Assembly (NCBI GenBank): GCA_030549335.1
Contig: CM060194.1
Location: 35,918,171 to 35,982,170 of the forward strand
DNA: 64,000 nucleotides
Direction of reading: 5' to 3'
Origin: Pontederia crassipes
Taxonomy: Eukaryota > Streptophyta > Magnoliopsida > Commelinales > Pontederiaceae
Part shown: positions 47,803 through 58,839 of the stretch, piece by piece
How positions within the stretch are numbered: position 1 is the stretch's first letter
How the letters are laid out: each line of letters begins with the position of its first letter
The notes under the pieces: generated by a model
Told to the model about the DNA's origin: nothing
The model's database searches: none
What the model saw: the letters and a program-made list of their open reading frames with translations, nothing else
Translations under genes and position numbers: made by a program

Positions 47803-48300
47803 CACAATTTTGTTATATACACATATACATATAGACTTATAATTTTATATACATATATGAATAAATATATATGCATTCCATAATTTTTAGATGTGGGAAG
47901 GAAACAAAATAACTGGAACGGGGCACAATGCGATGAGACGCTATCTTGATAAAGAAAATACATACATATAATAGAAAATTAGAATGTAGAAAACACAGCG
48001 TCGCCCTGGTGTCTCACTGCTGAGACGCTAGGTCAGTGTAGATGCTACTACGACGCTATTGTGTCGCTACATTTTCTCGACGCATTAGTCGACTTTTTAT
48101 TACCCTCACTTAATCGGGCACATATTGACATATAAATATACATATATAACTTGCGCATATATACATATTATTATCACTTAATGTCACACATATAATGTTA
48201 AATTAGGAAGAAAAATCGATATAGCGTCCCTACGGCCACGAAATAGCGTCTCAATGTTGGCGCCTACGTAGCGTCTAAGTAGCGTCGCGTCTAGATGAGG
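46560..48300. repeat. left subterminal repeat region of the 12.3-kb CACTA element
   Basis: Dense short motifs (GACGCTA, TAGCGTC, GGCGC) in both orientations at 46575-46920, 47275-47480 and 47990-48300. They alternate with AT-rich blocks (46920-47270, 47500-47980) that include a CA/TA microsatellite at 47771-47804. The AT modules (ATTATTATCACTTAATCTCG type) correspond, inverted, to those at 23390-23930. Confidence 0.8.
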
Positions 48301-48359
48301 CGCTAAACACAACTTCAATCCCTAACCCTCTTATTCATTTTCACTATTTTCTATTACTG

Positions 48360-48920
48360 CTCACCATTTTCACCACGACCGACGACGCCCTCCACTCCGA
48401 CGTCTGACGTTCGATGCCCGTTGCTTCGTAGCCCGACGCTCGACCCCGAGCCATCGTCTAACTCTCCGTCTCCACCAGCTGCTCCAACGCCCGACGCCCG
48501 ACCCCGCCCTCATCGAACTCATCATCTCCGCCCACGTTTTCCTTCGATTCGCCCTGAGCTAACCTTTGCCACCATCCGCCTTCTCCGCCGCAATTCGCCT
48601 CTGCCTCCTCTGCTGCCATTCGCCTCCTCCGCCTCGGCCTCCTTGGCCACCCATCCGCCTCCTCCGTCGCCATCCGCCTCCGCCGCCCTTCGCCTCCTCT
48701 GACGCCTTCCGCCTCCTCCGCCGCCCTCCGCCTCCTCCACCCTAAACCCTCTGGTCGACTCTCCACCATCGCTCTCCCCCTCCGCCGCCCTCCGGCTCCG
48801 CCGCCCTCCGTCTCCGCCTGCCTACTGTGCTCCTCCGTCCGGTGCCGGCCGTCCCCCGCCGCCTTCCTCCACCGCTTATCCTCCTTTGTCGCCCACCGTC
48901 ATCCTTCTCCGGTTAAAAAG
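48360..48920 (+). other. GC-rich leader of the CACTA transposase gene
   Basis: C/T- and CCTCCGCC-rich sequence in the position where the two inverted CACTA derivatives carry the 69-bp minisatellite. It ends with a splice-donor-like AAAAAGGTACGAG (48915-48927), which suggests an untranslated first exon. Open frames here (48421-48702 plus, 48458-48769 minus) are composition artefacts. Confidence 0.55.
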
Positions 48921-49245
48921 GTACGAGCCCGTCACCATCAATATTAAGTTAATTACTAATGCATGTTAAGTTAAATACTACTTAATTACTTAAAACTAGT
49001 GCTGTTAAGTTAGTTACTAGTGAATTACTAGTGCAGGTTAACTTAATGACTAGTTAAGTTAATCTAATGCATGTTAAGTGAATTACTAGTTAGTTACTTG
49101 AAACTAATCTAAGGACTAGTTAATTTGCTATTTTTTAATCTAAGGACTTGAAACTAATCTTTTTTTATCATGTTTTCATAAATTTTACTAAGGATGTACA
49201 TCCACATTCTTGGTAATAAAATGAGATTATAAAACGATGATGAAA

Positions 49246-49300
49246 TACTTGAAACATGTGATTTTGGATTTCGTAACTTCAAAATCACATGTTTCAAGTA
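49246..49300. repeat. perfect 21-bp hairpin upstream of the transposase start
   Basis: Arms TACTTGAAACATGTGATTTT(G) (49246-49266) and (C)AAAATCACATGTTTCAAGTA (49280-49300), 13-nt loop, no mismatch. It ends 43 bases before the probable ATG at 49344. The same hairpin with 16-bp arms precedes the minus-strand transposase remnants in the 10-kb units. Confidence 0.92.
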
Positions 49301-49343
49301 CATGAATTTATTGACATATGGCTTAAAATTATCCGTTACAGAA

Positions 49344-52300
49344 ATGACAAAGCCAGATCGTAGTTGGATTCATTATTGGAAGGATAAACATAGTGTTATA
49401 ACTGAAGAATATAAGGATGGTGTTGATGAATTCATTAATGTGGCATATCAAAATGAAGGTGTTGCTTCTTCATATGGCGAAATCTTATGTCCATGTCGGA
49501 AGTGCAAATGTTATCAGTGGAAAGTAAGATATGATGTGCAGAAGGATTTATATTTCAACGGTTTCTTACTGACATACAAAAATTGGTTATTTCATGGCAA
49601 AAAAAGATGGGCTACAGAGACATCTAATGTAGATACCAATGTGGGCGACTCGAGCAATCTGTACAGGGACATGATATGAGATGCAATGCTAGGAGAAAAT
49701 GTTGGCGAAACATTGATTGAAGAAGACCCAAATCCTTCGTCTTTTAAATTTTATAATCTTCTCGAAGAAGCAGGTGAACCTTTATGGGATGGATGCGTGA
49801 AGCAAACTACACTTTCTGTAGTGGCACAACTAATGAACTTGAAATTAGAATTTAATATGAGCGAAAGTTATTTTGACCGGATGCTTGCCATTATTAAAAG
49901 TATGCTTCCAACTTTAGAGAAATTACCGGGACATTTTTACAAGTGCAAAAGATTGATGAGAGATTTAGGGTTGGAATATCAGAAGATTAATGCATGTCGC
50001 AATCATTGCATGTTGTATTACAAGGAAAACAATTTACTTATGGGTTGTTCTATTTGTGGCGAGCTCAGATATAAGCCGAAAAAGAATTCCAAAAGTTCGA
50101 AAAAATGTGACTAATGCAATATTCAAATACTTTTCCATTGTTCCAATATTACAACGACTATTTATTTATGAAAAAATTGCATCATTTATGAGGTGGCACA
50201 AAGAAGGGGCACGTGATGATCGAAATTCAATTACACATCCTTCGGATGCGGAGGCATGGAAACGATTTGATGCCCTTCATCCGGCTTCTTCTACATAATC
50301 ACGCAATGTTAGATTAGGGCTTTGCATCGATGGCTTCAACTCATTAGTTCACCAAGTACTGTTAGTCATGTTGGCTAGTTTTTGTGTCACCTTATAATTT
50401 GCCTCCAAGTATGTGCATGAGACGAGAAAATATATTGCTTACTTGTATGATCCTGGGTCCTCAATCTCCTAGTAAAAGTTTAGATGCTTACTTTAAACCT
50501 TTGATTGATGAACTCAAGATGTTGTGGGAGGATGGCGTGGTGTCAAATCTAAAAAGTAAAATTTCATTATAAGAGCCACATTATTGTGGACCATAAGTTA
50601 TTTTCCAGCATATGGAATGTTGAGTGGTTGAAGCACAAAAGGTAAACTTGCTTGTCCCATTTGTGGAAAGAATACAAAATAACTTTATTTGAAAAATTGT
50701 AAAAAAGTTTGCTGGTTTGATTGTCATAGGATGTTTTTGCCATTGGAGAATTCGATGCTTCGCGATTGAAACTCATTTAAAAATAATACATCCGAGAACA
50801 CTTTGTTTCCAAATCATTTGATGGGACAAGAATTGATAGAGCAAGTAAACAAGCTTAGTGAAGTCTCATTCGGATTGAAGGCCGATAGTTATAAGCAAAT
50901 TGGGTTTGAAAGTGAACATAATTGGGAGAAAATAAGTATTTTTTAGGAGTTGCCTTATTGGTCTTCAAAGTTAGTACGTCATAACTTGAACGTCATGCAT
51001 GTGGAGAAGAACGTATTTGCCAATATCTTCAACACTATTATGGATGTTAAAGGAAGAACAAAAGATAGCATACAGGCTCGCGAAGACATGAAATTAATAT
51101 ACATAAGACCAGAGTTAGATATCATTCATCTTCAAAATAGTAAATGCAAAAAGCAAAAGCTATTTATGTCTTGAGCAATGATCAAAGAAAAGTGGTTTTC
51201 GAGTGGGTCAAGAAATTGAAATTCTCCGATGGAAATGTATCAAACATATTTCGTTGTTTTAACTTGGACAATGGGAGGATACATGGGATGAAGAGTCATG
51301 ATTGTCATATTTTTATGCAAAGACTGCTTTCAATTGCCTTTAAAGAACTTTTGCAAAAAGTCATCTCGGAGGTTTTAACAGAATTATCTATGTTCTTTAA
51401 AGAGCTTTGTGCATCCATCGTTCGGTAAGAGGACATCTCTCGGTTAAAGGCTTCTATTGTGATTACTGTTTGCAAGATTGAGAAGATATTTTCACCTTCT
51501 TTCTTTGATGTGATGAAGCACTTGATTATACATCTACCATATGAAACAAAAGTTGCGAGTCTGGTTCAGTATCGTTGGATGTATCCTTTCGGAAGATGCA
51601 TGTTATATTTGAAAAGGAAGGCGAAGAATAAAGCAAAAATTGAAGGCTCCATGTGTGAAGCATATTTAATTAAGGAGGTGTTAAACTTCACTTCAAAGTA
51701 CTTTGAGCTACACATACAATCACGACACACCCAAGTTCCAAGAAATGATGATGATGGTGAAAGAATGTAACATGAATATTCTATCCATCTTCAAGTACCC
51801 ATGTCGGCTTCTTGGTACATGACGCAAAGTTGTCTTGAATGACAGAGATCTCACCGCCGTTGAGAATTATGTTCTTGCAAATTGTAGCGAAGTGACACTG
51901 TATCTCGAGTAAGACAATTTATTTTAATATATTTTATAATTTAAAGTTAATTGTTGCTATATGATTTCATTAATTGACAACTATGAATTCAGGAAATTCG
52001 AAGAATTACTGCGAGAAATCAATCCATTAGTTTTAAACGATGAGTTATTGAAACTACAAGACGAACATTTTATCGATTGGTTAAGATGTGAAGTGAGAAT
52101 TCTTTCCGCTTATTCGAAATTGTTACTTAAGTTTCTAACTTTTAATAAAGTTTTTAGTTATTTTTCTTGTAGGTTATTAATGACTCAGTCATAGATTTAA
52201 AATACGAGATCTGAGTCATGGCTCGAAGAAACAAGTTCTTAGGTACTGCGGTGTCATAGTCAATGAATATCGGTTCCATACAGAAGAATATAGCCGAAAA

Positions 52301-52881
52301 TGTTCAACTGTTAATAGCAACATATGTGTTCTAGGAAGCATGTACGGGGACAACGACTTTGATTACTACGGTGTTATACAAGACATCATAGAATTGTCTT
52401 ATTTGGGAAAATCGAACAAAGTCGTGGTGCTAAAATGCCGTTGGTTCGATCCAGAGAAAGGATCTTGGATCGATCAAAATTTTGTGGATATTAACCCTCG
52501 ATCGAGACTTCAGTCATACAATCCATTCATATTGACAGAACAAGTGTAACAAGTGTACTATACTAAGTATCTATAAAAAAGAACCAAGGATGAATGGTGG
52601 ACGTCATGCAAAGTGAGAAGTAGACTATTCTTAGCAGAAATAATGGTAGATGATAATGAAACATCATCCGTACAAGAAGATAGAGTGAATGAGACGATTG
52701 ATGTAGCCGATGGAGCTGAGAATGTTCTATTGGTCGATGACACTGAGCCAATTGAATAGTTCAATTCAAATGACCTCTTGGAAGTGAACTTTGATAATTT
52801 CATTGACGATGACTCGAACCAAGATTATAGAGACGACGACAAAGATGATGAAAATGAATTCGAATACGAGACAAGTGAATG
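49344..52881 (+). pseudogene. CACTA TNP2-type transposase gene, broken
   Basis: A start at 49344 (MTKPDRSWIHYW) fits the Transpos_assoc N-terminus, and an acceptor-like TTACAG precedes it. Regions in order: Transpos_assoc (49344-49660, ILCPCRKCKCYQW); a Cys motif region (CMLYYKENN...CSICGELRYKPKKN, to 50114); the Transposase_21 core (HPSDAEAWKRFDALHP, LGLCIDGFN, YNLPPSMCM...LIDELKMLW, LACPICGK, and LVRHNLNVMHVEKNVFANIF, 50100-51110); DUF4218 (SFFDVMKHLIIHLPYE...VQYRWMYPF, 51144-51770); DUF4216 (DYYGVIQDIIELSYLGK, 52340-52549); and an acidic tail (about 52640-52880). Damage includes TGA at 49677 where the related copies have Arg, a TAA near 50298, and several frameshifts between 50290 and 50950. 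The protein would bind and cut the element ends; this copy cannot. Confidence 0.88.
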
Positions 52882-52976
52882 AATCTCGTAGTTCTTCTAA
52901 TGACACAAGCTTCTTACCTTTTTTTTAGTTATATATGGTTACCGATAATAAGATAAGATTGTTACTTTTTTCAGTC

Positions 52977-55900
52977 ATGGTTACTAGAGGTCGAGCACTC
53001 CAGATGAGTCAACCATCACAATCACCATGTAATATATTTATTGTCAGTTGCTTATTTATAGTTGATAATAATAGTTAAATTCAATTTTTTAATAATATTA
53101 GTACGTAGCCGAATCGTCACATAACAGGCGATCGATTGGCGGGTCGACTCCACGTATCATTCCAAGTACATGTCACATTGTAGGCGATACATAGTAGGAG
53201 ATAAAGTTTTCAAAATATTTTGCTTTTATGACAGTTGCTCCATCGTCGACGGGGCATATAGTCGGGACGTCTCGATCGCATGACGACGATCGGCATGTCA
53301 CACCATGTTATTTTTTATATATTCCATAATTTTAAATAGGAGGTAAATTTTATATATTTTCTTATAATGACAGTTACTACGCTACTGCCGAGATTACCGG
53401 ACACTTCATCACATTCTAGCATTGACGAACGACATCTTATCCCAAGTGATATATTTCTTATTATTGATATTATATTTCTCAATTAATTATTTTTTAATAA
53501 TGTCAGTTACTACGCCACCGATAGCACAAGCACCTTGATCGTCACAATCTGACGAGCGGACTACCACGGATCATGCTGCGGTAGACATCACTTGATGTGA
53601 GAACATTATTGTACATATATCAATTATCACAACTTTAATTTGGTATGACACAAATAATTTATTTTGTATTAGGGCCCGTAGATGATGTCGGACCTTCTCA
53701 GCTTATCCCAGCTGTACCGGATGATGATTCCTCTTCAAATGATGAAGAGGGGTTACACGATAATGGGGTGAACACCGTGAATAATATTTCTCGATCATAA
53801 GTTAAATAAGTTGTACAGATTTTGTTATTATTTTGGTTATCATTGAAAATTAATTCTTCTTTGTAATTGGCAAGACCACTTTCATACCCGCTAGTACCGT
53901 GCGGGATGTCAGTGCTCTCGTTCTTTCCTACTTGCCTGAAGGGACATGATCATAGAAATATGTCTCAATTCAAGTGTGGGATGACATCTTTCGAGCATTT
54001 ATTGTCACGACCCGGATTTAAACAGTGGTTTAAATCAGAGCTCGTGACTGATTACAGACGATCAAATAATAATAATAATTTTTTAAAAAAATTTGTGCAT
54101 AACTCCTCTATATAATATAAGAAAATGATAACACATATAAGCAAACCACGCAGTTTATATTGATCATTCAAAGCATGTAACAATCTTAGGATTTACACCA
54201 CCACATAGTCATAAAAGATTCACATTTTACAAGATACAAAATTACTTTTCATACATAGCACATATCAAACTCTCTCCATATCCCAACAGAGGAATACGAG
54301 AGCTGCAAGTCTTCTATCTAACACGCGTAGTGGGGCACATGACTTCTCAATACCTTAGCAGCAAAAAAGATCCACACCCTGCTAAGGCTGTCTCTCGTGC
54401 TCCCAAAAGTTCTAGTGATCTGAAAAAAGTGTACAACACTGTGAGCAAATAATAGCTCAGTAAGCTGATAACTCATAAGCTATGTGTTACCATCAAATAA
54501 ATTTGAGGAGACATAAACATACATGCATTAATCATAATATCAAAGTCAATATCTTCATACATTTACTAAATATATATATAACATCCCAATCAAAAGCATT
54601 GCACTCAATTTACATTCATTGTCACTTAAACATATCAAACATGTGTATGCAATGCAAAACTCTCATATGTATGCACAGGGACTCTAGAGGTGGCTCCCAT
54701 CGTAATCAGCGATGTAGCACTTAGCTCCATTCTACCTCATCCCTTTCGGAGAACAATCATATAGCGATAGGTGAATTCTAGAGTTGGCCACTACTGATTC
54801 TAGAGGTGGCCCCCATCGCGACTACTCACGATGTAGCACTTAGCTCCAGTTTATCTCATCCAATATCTGGGGAACAAAAATGATGCATTGGATTCTAGAG
54901 GTGGCTCCCATCGTGATCAGTGATGTAGCACTTAGCTCCAACCATCATATATGCAAATGCACATAGATGTCGATGCATGATTCATCACATCACAAACATC
55001 TCCTGACTATCAGAAGATAAATCATATCCAACACCATTTCAAAATGAACAAGATTGCACTCATCGCAATCCATTCAAATCATATCACATATACTTTCCGT
55101 AATTGCATTTCTCGAAATCAATTCATAGCATTCTAAAATATATTCAATACATATAATAATCGATGTCACACCGAATTCAAAAGAGGTGAAAACATAGAGT
55201 AGGAGAAATTAACTTACCTATAAGGGCTAACAAAATGTTTTCCTTTCCCTTTCACTACTTTACTCTTCTACTCCTATAACAATAATAGTAAGGAACACAT
55301 TACTACTATGATATGAGCACAAGTCTATAACACATGAAACATCATTAATTGCAAAGGGTATATGAATATTAAGTATTTACTCTTATAACTTAAATAACTA
55401 TTTAGCATAAGGATTGACCTAATAATATGACAGATTGCACATATAGTAAAGAAAAATCCATATCTTCTTATATACATAACCAAATGACATCATTCAAATT
55501 TTCTTTAGTTTCATATTACATATACATTCATCTGTAAAAGTTTCATTTCCTATTTCATTATGGTTTGCTCTCATGGAAATTAACATTCAGCCTAACTTTT
55601 ATGTTGTTTCTATGTCCTAACAGATTGAGTAACCTTACTTTTATAATTTATATAAAATAATAAACATTCCATGTTCTAGTAATTTTAATTTTCCCAAATT
55701 GTAGACATCCTAGAGTGAAAGTCATAAAATTACTTGAATTTCTCTCTATTTTTACTGAGCACAATAAAATTAACCAATACTAGCATAATCTGTCCTAAGC
55801 TCCATTCTAACAGACTGAGTAAGATTGGTAAAATATTTATAATGTTCTCTACACATATCATTTCTAGTGATTCCAATTGTAAATGAAACCTAACATCAAT

Positions 55901-58143
55901 ATCTATAACACCCTAAATTATCAAATAATTCCATGACATATTGAATTTAATACATAATTGACAAATTCGGATAGCAATTTACGCAGACACAGTGATAGTA
56001 CCTTAAAGATATGAGCATAACTTTATCCACAGAAATCATATTAACTTGAATCCAAAGCTTAATGAAAGTAGACTCATAGGGGATCAATCAGAATAAATTT
56101 CATAATTTTTGGATCACTCGAAGGTATGAAATTATGTAGCTAAAAATTCGTGAATCAACTTAACATGGTTAGGGTTAATCTTACTCATGAACAACATGAG
56201 TTTTGTCCCATGTTCAAGTAAAATCCAAAAATAAATGGATAAGAAAGGTTCAGAGTCACCCTAATTAAGAATTATGTAGTTAAAAATCAAAGAAAATGAA
56301 ATAGGAACTTACCAAACTTTAAAACCTTAGTTGCCCATTCTCTTTTTCTAATTTGCTTCAATCATGTAGTATGGTGTCTTCTACCTTCTCTTTTCCTAAT
56401 TTCGGCCAAGGGTAGTGAATAGGGCAGAAGAAGGTAGTAAAAGGTGAAAGGATAAGTATTAAAAGGAAGGGGGGAACCGACTTCAACTGGTGTAAACCAG
56501 TTTCCAAAAATACCCTTGTTTATATGGCTTATTCACATGTAATGCCATTTAAGTAAATGGTTTTTGCATTATTTATTTATTTATTTATTTATTCATTTAC
56601 TTAAAACATTACATGTAAATAAGAAACTACCCTCCATTTGGATTCAAATAAAATATTTAGAAAAATAAATAACTAAGGAATCAAAATCTAAATTTTTGTC
56701 CGAAGAACAAAAATCGCGATTTCACAGATTTTTTGATTTTGTGTCTACGTTTTACCTAACTCATACACCTCCTAAAAATTCTTAAAAATTACATTTAGAA
56801 TTCTTTCATATATAGGAACAATTACCGGGACTTTAATTTTCCAAATTTTCACTTTTCCGAAAATCACATTTTCATGCCTTAAGTAAAATTCCATCGCTTT
56901 CGCACTTTAGTTGATATTGAAATGTAAGTCTTAACATCACATTCATAGAGATTATCAATAAGATAATATAACATCACATTCATACAACTAATCATGCATG
57001 ATTAACTTAGAGATATTACATTTACAGTATGATCTTTTATTTGAGTTATATAATTTGTTTTATATTATTTTAAAATTACTAAGTTTTAACGTATTTTGTA
57101 GGAGACAAATCAATTTCATCCCAATCTTAATTTAGGGATGATTCGGAGATCTTTTGAGGAGGTCACTGCGAAATTCCTCCGAAATCGATTATACAAGTTT
57201 CGCAAGATCGCCACGTCTGCCGGCCTCACTTTGGAGCAGGGCATACAAAGATGCCCAAGGCATGTTAGGCGCTCGGTTTGGGAGTCCTTATGTAGGAAGT
57301 GGTAAGTATGTTTACTTTTAAATTATTTTTATTAAACTTATAGTTTTTTAAAGTCTAAGTATTTGATATTCATAAAGGATGGATGAACGATGGCAAATAA
57401 AGTCGGAAAAGGCAAGAGTTAATCGACTTTTGAAGCCCGAGGCCCACATCCACACAAGAGGGGTCGATGCAATTTGATGAGCATCGACGGCGCATGATAA
57501 TTTACATACAAATTCAATTTATCAAACTTTTGACTTATACTTATTTTATAAAATTTGAAACTTTATTATAGGCTTCTAGTAAGTCTCATCGCATATTCAT
57601 TTGGTTGTTGACGTTAGTGCACTATTTTTTAAATGCGCAATGTTTAAATTTTTTAGGATGAGTATAATGCGAAAATGGCTGAAAAGTATGAAGATGATCC
57701 GAGTACTCAACCATCAGGTAATATTTCTTGGAAGGGATGTTATGTTTTTAATTTATGTATATTTTGATATATAATTTATATATTATATGATTGTATAATT
57801 TTTCTATTTCGTAAATGATCCTACTGTTTGGGAGGAGGTGGCCGGCACGACACGAGGAGGATACTTGCGTGACTTCGGCACAGCCGCTTAGGTACCTAGG
57901 AGGAGTGGAGGATATGCAGGCGGCCCATCTATTCCGAGCTCATCCGCTGCACCTGATATAACGTAGCTATCGCAGCAGCTATCGGAGCATATATCGCAAC
58001 AGGTGTCGCAGCGGTTGTCATGACAGTTGGCTCCGCTATTGTAGGCGATTCAGAGATCAATCCCGACACAGAATCTATCCCCGCGAGGCCATGGATCGAG
58101 CATATCTAGATCGAACGTTCGGAACGATAACAATAACTCTCAA
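52977..58143 (+). pseudogene. CACTA second gene (Transposase_24 / TNP1-like), broken
   Basis: A probable first exon starts at 52977 (MVTRGRALQMSQPSQSP). Short exon-like repeats at 53220-53620 share CAGTTACTACGC-type starts. After a solo LTR insertion comes the conserved Plant transposase (Ptta/En/Spm) domain: NLGMIRRSFEEVTAKFLRNR, then FRKIATSAGLTLEQGIQRCP and WESLCRKW (57106-57302), MDERWQIKSEKARVNRL (57380-57470), EYNAKMAEKYEDDPSTQ (57661-57715), and YLRDFGTAA (57865-57890, followed by a stop). Stops at 57476 and near 57890 and damaged junctions show decay. In En/Spm-type elements the second protein binds subterminal repeats; that role is inferred here. Confidence 0.75.
54003..57020 (-). 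repeat. solo LTR, Ty3/gypsy-like, inside the CACTA element
   Basis: On the minus strand it starts TGTAATATCTCTAAGTTAAT (57020) and ends ATCCGGGTCGTGACA (54003), the same kind of ends as the LTRs at 3028 and 16102. Flanks are TTTAT (53998-54002) and TTTAC (57021-57025), a target duplication with one mismatch. The interior contains GTAGCACTTAGCTCC motifs, a distant match to GAGCTAAGTGCCATG in the other LTR family. Repeats of about 90-120 bp with core TTCTAGAGGTGGC lie at 54676-54940. No internal domain is present. It lies between coding parts of the CACTA second gene. Confidence 0.72.
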
Positions 58144-58384
58144 ACTTAGGATAGAAATAAACCACGGATAGAAACTATACTTTTGTCACTTAGACTTATT
58201 ATTAGATATACGTATAGTTTGTTAGTTCAGTTTAGTACTTTTTATATTTTTATCTTAAATATTATGCATGTGATGCTTTCATATTATGCTTGTGATGAAT
58301 ATCAATGCATTTATATGCCTTATATAATTGTACGGTGTGGGAAGGAGAAAAATGTGGCTGTTATGGGTCAAAAAAATATGCAAT

Positions 58385-58839
58385 TAGCGCCTCCATAGCG
58401 TCACACAAATTATCGACGCTATGTTAAATATATCGTCCTTAGCATCATGTTAGTGTTTCATTGGCGACGCAACAAACATGATGCTTGCATCACCGAAGCG
58501 CCGAAATAGTGTCAACTAATGCATAATGTTAGCATCTCTTGAGTGCCGGAGTAGCGTCTCCTCTATAGCGCCACTTGAGCGTCGACTTAGCGACGTATGT
58601 CTACTGCTCCCAGCCGGACACCATGCGTCTTAATAATGTCGAGATAGCATCAACCGTTGGCGCTAGTAGCGTCTCCTTTTTTGTTAGCTCTATTGCGACA
58701 CCATCAGTCACCGATTATTGGCGTCGCATTTGAACGGCGCTATTTGAACGCTAAAGTGACGCTATATATCTCGAAGACTCAATAGCGTCTCCGTAGCATC
58801 GCATTACTTGGATCGCTATTTTTCAATTTTCTTATAGTG
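58385..58839. repeat. right subterminal repeat region of the 12.3-kb CACTA element
   Basis: Closely spaced TAGCGTC / GACGCTA motifs in both orientations up to the terminal CTTATAGTG. Shorter than the left array (about 450 bp against 1.7 kb), an asymmetry common in CACTA elements. Confidence 0.8.

Larger units (their letters stand above)
46560..58839 (+). mobile_element. full-length CACTA (En/Spm) element, 12.3 kb, TSD AAT
   Basis: Left terminus CACTATAAGAAAACTGACGA (46560). The right terminus TTTTCTTATAGTG (ending 58839) is the exact complement of the first 13 bases. AAT flanks both sides (46557-46559 and 58840-58842). Order: subterminal repeats, GC-rich leader, hairpin, TNP2-type gene, Transposase_24-type gene with a solo LTR, subterminal repeats. 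Many stops and frameshifts in both genes mean it is no longer autonomous, though its ends are intact. Confidence 0.92.

Noticed and set aside
48421-48769. Pro/Ser-rich frame and its minus-strand Gly/Arg counterpart
   Set aside because: GC-rich leader of the CACTA transposase gene, open on both strands by composition.
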